Source: Nitrospira sp. (GTDB taxonomy: Bacteria > Nitrospirota > Nitrospiria > Nitrospirales > Nitrospiraceae). From it: 64,000 nt of DNA. Positions 61,057 through 64,000 of this stretch are shown in pieces. Under the pieces are notes generated by a model. It ran no database searches. It was given only the letters and a program-made list of their open reading frames with translations, and was not told the DNA's origin. Within the stretch, counting starts at the first letter, position 1. Every line of letters begins with the position of its first letter. The DNA is taken from contig JADLEJ010000061.1 in assembly GCA_020846195.1 (NCBI GenBank), positions 44,531 through 108,530 on the forward strand, written 5' to 3'. The translations under genes were made by a program, and so were the position numbers.

Positions 61057-61437
61057 ATGACTGGTTCACAGTACCGCATGTCGGTGGAGTCTTTTTCAGA
61101 GGTTGTTCAGCAGGCGATCGCGGCATTGCCCGCCGAGTATGCCCGGCTGCTCGATACCGTGGCGGTGGTGGTGGAAGATGAGCCTCCTGCGTCGGTGCGG
61201 CAAGACCTGGAGATGGAGGACGGGGAGGAGTTGCTCGGTTTGTACCATGGCCTCCCGCTGAGCGAGGACTCGTTCTTTCGCACGGGAGGCCAGGCGCCGG
61301 CGGAGATCTCGCTCTATCGTGGGCCGATTCTCCGGCAATGCGACAGCGAGGCGGAGATGGTGCAAGAAATCGCCGACACCTTAGTTCATGAGCTGGGACA
61401 CCACGTCGGTCTGAGTGACGACGAGATGCCCTATTGA
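61057..61437 (+). CDS. Zincin-like metallopeptidase-family protein
   Basis: 126 residues. The C-terminus bears HELGHHVGLSDDEM, an HExxH-type zinc motif with a downstream Asp, matching the small MMP-like proteins (PF06262 family) of unknown substrate. The N-terminal half is helical and acidic. Either ATG at 61057 or 61078 is possible, and neither has a good ribosome site. Overlaps the lgt stop by 7 nt in opposite orientation. Confidence 0.85.
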   Translation: MTGSQYRMSVESFSEVVQQAIAALPAEYARLLDTVAVVVEDEPPASVRQDLEMEDGEELLGLYHGLPLSEDSFFRTGGQAPAEISLYRGPILRQCDSEAEMVQEIADTLVHELGHHVGLSDDEMPY

Positions 61438-62258
61438 GGATGCGGCAGCGAACGCGCGCGCTCCAGCGACCGTTTATGATAGCCCCACACCAGCATGAAC
61501 AGGCCTAGCATGACCATGGGGGCGGATAGCATCTGGCCCATGGTGATCGGCCCTAATACAAAGCCGATATGCTGATCGGGCTCCCGAACTAATTCGACGA
61601 TCATGCGGCTGACGCCGTAGCCGGCGATGAACGTCCAGCACAGCGACCCTGGCGGCGGCGACGTGCGCGCGAGCAGCCAGAGAATTGTGAACAACAGAAC
61701 CCCTTCCAATCCAGCTTCATAGAGTTGCGAGGGATGGCGGCAAGCCGGTCCTCCCGCCGGGAAGACCATGCACCACTCCACATCGGTGGCGCGTCCGTAC
61801 AGCTCGCCATTAATAAAATTGCCGAGCCGGCCACATCCGAGCCCGATAGGGGTCACCCCGGCAGCTAAGTCCGCAATGGTGTACACTGGCAATCCTTGTC
61901 GTTTGCTGAACCAGACCAGCGCGATGATCGTGCCGATCAGGCCGCCGTGAAACGACATGCCGCCTTCCCATACCGCGAAAATTTTCAAGGGATTCTGGGC
62001 GTAGTAGGAAAAATTATAAAACAAGGTGTATCCAATGCGGCCGCCGATAAACACGCCAAACGCCGCGAACACGACCATGTCGTAGATCTGATCTGGAGTG
62101 AGCGGAATCTGCTGTTCACGAACTCTGCGGCGAATCAGGAAATAGGCCGCAGTCAGTCCGATCAAATACATCAAGCCATACCAGCGGAACTGGATTGGGC
62201 CGAGATCGAGAAAGACTGGATCGATATGTGGATAGGGGAGTGCCGCAAACGAACCCAT
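61431..62258 (-). CDS. lgt: Prolipoprotein diacylglyceryl transferase
   Basis: 275 residues from the ATG at 62258, supported by GGAGG 5 nt upstream; a longer in-frame start adds 17 residues outside the family. Seven hydrophobic segments, with signature GRLGNFINGELYGRAT and the conserved His and Arg residues (FHGGLIG, RQGLP). Attaches diacylglycerol from phosphatidylglycerol to the lipobox cysteine, the first step of lipoprotein maturation. Works with lnt and lolC/D elsewhere in the window. Confidence 0.95.
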   Translation of the reverse strand: MGSFAALPYPHIDPVFLDLGPIQFRWYGLMYLIGLTAAYFLIRRRVREQQIPLTPDQIYDMVVFAAFGVFIGGRIGYTLFYNFSYYAQNPLKIFAVWEGGMSFHGGLIGTIIALVWFSKRQGLPVYTIADLAAGVTPIGLGCGRLGNFINGELYGRATDVEWCMVFPAGGPACRHPSQLYEAGLEGVLLFTILWLLARTSPPPGSLCWTFIAGYGVSRMIVELVREPDQHIGFVLGPITMGQMLSAPMVMLGLFMLVWGYHKRSLERARSLPHPQ

Positions 62259-62511
62259 GAGACCTCCAATAATTGACTGGCCGGGATCATAGGGAAGACG
62301 CCGTTTCAAAGCAAGACGAGCGTTGCCGGCAGTGTAGAGCAGGCCGTTCGGTCAATGCTGGGGGCCGGTTTCTCGCGCGGGGTCGCGGACTGTGAGATTT
62401 CTGTAACGGGTGTGTTGCCGCCTGTAGAGAAAACGGCACCCTTCATGAGACGGTCCTAATCGTCGAGAGTGTACCTGATAAAATTCAGGCTGAATCGAGG
62501 CAAATCGGCTC

Positions 62512-62527
62512 TGGCACGGTACCTGCT
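62512..62527 (+). promoter_or_regulatory. Sigma-54-type (-24/-12) promoter upstream of the YtxH gene
   Basis: TGGCACGGTACCTGCT matches the sigma-54 consensus TGGCACG-N4-TTGCW except for one base; the invariant GG and GC are 10 nt apart. Predicted start near 62539, about 58 nt before the gene, with a stem GAGGGG/CCCCTC (62543-62564) in the leader. Confidence 0.55.
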
Positions 62528-62596
62528 GTATCTCTCGTACAGGAGGGGATGACAAGGACCCCTCACAAACGTTCACCAAGAACCAGGAGGCACGCG

Positions 62597-62857
62597 ATGT
62601 CGGAACAAGGAAAGCAAGCAGCCAAGGTCGCCGCGATGATTGCCGGTGGCGCTGTGATCGGAGCCGGATTGGGATTGTTGTTCGCGCCGAAGTCCGGGGT
62701 GGAGACGCGCCGCGATATCGGCCGGTATGCGAAGAAGGCGCAGATTCAAGCGACACGCTGGGGCCGCAATGTGCAGTCCGGCGTGCAGGATGTCATGAGT
62801 CGCGGCCGGCAGTTGGTGCAGCGCCGGGAAACCAGGCCAGTTGTTGAAGCGGCCTAA
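62597..62857 (+). CDS. YtxH-family small membrane-associated protein
   Basis: 86 residues; AGGAGG lies 6 nt before the ATG. An N-terminal hydrophobic segment (AAMIAGGAVIGAGLGLLFAP) continues into a basic helix with KSGVETRRDIGRYAKK, the YtxH pattern. The remainder is an amphipathic helix. Members respond to general stress in Bacillus, with unknown mechanism. The sigma-54-type promoter upstream suggests signal-controlled expression here. Confidence 0.8.
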   Translation: MSEQGKQAAKVAAMIAGGAVIGAGLGLLFAPKSGVETRRDIGRYAKKAQIQATRWGRNVQSGVQDVMSRGRQLVQRRETRPVVEAA

Positions 62858-63001
62858 TGAGCCGGTCGAATGAGGCGATGGTCGAGGCTGTAGGTTGAGC
62901 GACGAGTCTGCGGCTCTCGCTCAGCCTAGGCCTTCGTCTCGACCGCGCGAACCGTTTCTGTGTTGCGGCCTGGCCAACATTCCCGCTACACTGCGCGGCA
63001 T

Positions 63002-63088
63002 GCGCGAGTGGCGGAATCGGCAGACGCACAGGACTTAAAATCCTGGGTCAGCAATGGCGTGCGGGTTCAATTCCCGCCTCGCGCACCA
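63002..63088 (+). tRNA. tRNA-Leu(UAA)
   Basis: 87 nt including an encoded CCA. Acceptor stem GCGCGAG pairs with CTCGCGC; anticodon stem CAGGA/TCCTG with loop CTTAAAA, so the anticodon is TAA, reading UUA and UUG. A long variable arm (GGGTCAGCAATGGCGT) is present as in tRNA-Leu, and the T loop is GGGTTCAATTCCC. Confidence 0.95.
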
Positions 63089-63148
63089 CGAGCGCTGTTG
63101 CATGAGGGCTCGACCGGTGGCAGATGCACATAAGAGCGGGATGCCTCA

Positions 63149-63532
63149 ATGATCAGAATCCTTCTGCTTGCCCTTCCGATCCTGCTGCCGTGCGGCGTTT
63201 CTTCAGCACTCGCGCAAAACAGCTCCGGTGCGGCAAATCCGCAAAATCCATCGTCGCTCAGCTTGCAAAATAGCCTCGATCCATCCGGTGGCGCTAGCAG
63301 CGCTTCCTCGACTCTGTCGCCTCAATCAGCGACCGTGCAGGGGATTGGGACTATCCCGAGTTCCACGAAACCCGGTTCATTGAATTCTGCTGGAAGGGGT
63401 TTGCCAGGAATGCCAGGAGGCCCATCCATCAAGGGGGCGCTAGGCTCTCAGGATCCTGCCTCCACCTACATGCGCCCTCAGACAATCGGTTCTCTCGTCT
63501 GCGACCCGTTGATCGATGGTGTCTGCGAGTAG
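63149..63532 (+). CDS. Putative secreted protein, low complexity
   Basis: 127 residues. Sec signal ending SALAQ. The mature part is rich in Ser, Gly, Pro and Asn with no predicted fold, ending in IGSLVCDPLIDGVCE with two Cys residues seven apart. No family recognised. Starts 60 nt after the tRNA gene with no clear ribosome site, so a moderate-confidence gene call. Confidence 0.55.
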   Translation: MIRILLLALPILLPCGVSSALAQNSSGAANPQNPSSLSLQNSLDPSGGASSASSTLSPQSATVQGIGTIPSSTKPGSLNSAGRGLPGMPGGPSIKGALGSQDPASTYMRPQTIGSLVCDPLIDGVCE

Positions 63533-63760
63533 TCTTGCTATTTTAGTTAGGCTCAATGGTCAGCGTACTGTCTTGTCTAGCGATGATGCCTACAGTCGGA
63601 TTTCCCATGTGCGCCAGCTAGATGCCGCTGACCATAAGTCAATCCTCATACTGCCCCCAGTACTTACGACCGGCGCAACTTGATCTACGATCCAATCAGC
63701 GGGGACTTTGGAATCGGGTCCGAGGACGGTCCAAACGTGCTCTAAGGACAGGAGTGTCGC

Positions 63761-64000
63761 ATGGGTTCTCGTCTCATCGGAGATATGGTCATTCGGACTG
63801 GTCCACGAATCAGGGGGTTTGGCTTAAAGTTATTATCGTCTGGAGCCAACTCCGGCTTCCCTTTCTGGTCCTTGGGGTTCAAACATATCGCGCGTCAACT
63901 GCACGGCAGGCTAAAGGAGAGGTGTATCATAATATACAGCGGCACAGATTATGTTGGTGTATTCCATGAACCTGACCTGACGCTCCACAAGACGATGACG
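63761..64000 (+). CDS. Possible hypothetical protein, 3' end beyond window
   Basis: The frame from the ATG at 63761 stays open for 80 codons to the end of the window and has AGGAG 6 nt upstream. The reading (MGSRLIGDMVIRTGPRIRG... then HIARQLHGRLKERC and YSGTDYVGVFHEPDL) is not recognised. A longer frame beginning at 63622 overlaps it in another phase and lacks a ribosome site, so this one is preferred. The stretch 63533-63760 shows no gene I can support. Confidence 0.35.
   Translation, partial: MGSRLIGDMVIRTGPRIRGFGLKLLSSGANSGFPFWSLGFKHIARQLHGRLKERCIIIYSGTDYVGVFHEPDLTLHKTMT

Noticed and set aside
63622..63969. A 115-codon plus-strand frame near the window end
   Set aside because: No ribosome site and odd composition; a competing frame from 63761 has a good ribosome site.

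Overview
This is about 64 kb of GC-rich bacterial chromosome. It holds some 50 protein genes, one tRNA and several decayed elements. It looks like a member of Nitrospirota, most likely Nitrospira. The reasons are indirect: a B12-dependent (class II) ribonucleotide reductase, a bacterial topoisomerase VI, an exosortase-associated TIGR04073-type protein, a truncated PEP-CTERM-like protein, and a 113-bp palindromic repeat that resembles repeats I remember from Nitrospira genomes. The genus is an inference; no marker gene such as 16S rRNA or nxr is present.

Layout. 0-5 kb: the end of a PolB-like 3'-5' exonuclease, a lipoprotein, and the paired radical-SAM methylthiotransferases miaB and mtaB. 5-15 kb: a secreted protein, an AmpG-like transporter, nrdJ, a tandem ACT-domain protein, rlpA and a CorC-type CBS protein. 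14.8-19.7 kb (minus strand): a MoxR-type AAA+ ATPase, an unrecognised 641-aa partner, and ligA, tightly packed. 20-28.4 kb is the accessory region. It contains a TIG/beta-repeat surface protein overlapping a large Rhs protein with a polymorphic toxin tip and a probable immunity gene. It then contains a debris field: an IS110 transposase tail, an orphan Rhs fragment, a REP-associated transposase between inverted REP copies, a 5'-truncated PEP-CTERM gene and a third REP copy.

28.4-38 kb: two secreted proteins, a LysM lipoprotein and a complete trpEGDCFBA operon. 38-46 kb (minus strand): envelope and translation genes, including a TraF/FadL-like barrel, lolD-lolC/E, lysS, prfB with its programmed frameshift, and lnt. 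A degenerate copy of the lnt 3' end lies between lnt and prfB. 46-48 kb: small genes, then a 1.1-kb non-coding stretch with clustered DnaA-box-like sequences beside an AT-rich block, a candidate replication origin, followed by the palindromic repeat. 49-61 kb: a plus-strand genome-maintenance block of topoisomerase VI B and A, an SF2 helicase, a thioredoxin-like protein, a zinc ribbon, and an AddB/AddA-like helicase-nuclease pair. 61-64 kb: a zincin-like peptidase, lgt, a YtxH-family protein behind a sigma-54-type promoter, tRNA-Leu(UAA), and two poorly known genes.

Themes: lipoprotein maturation and sorting (lgt, lnt, lolCD and several lipoproteins), tRNA and translation (miaB, mtaB, lysS, prfB), tryptophan synthesis, and DNA replication and repair (nrdJ, ligA, topoisomerase VI, AddAB). 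The least explained pieces are the MoxR/641-aa pair, the Rhs toxin tip, the origin-like region and the lnt tail duplication.
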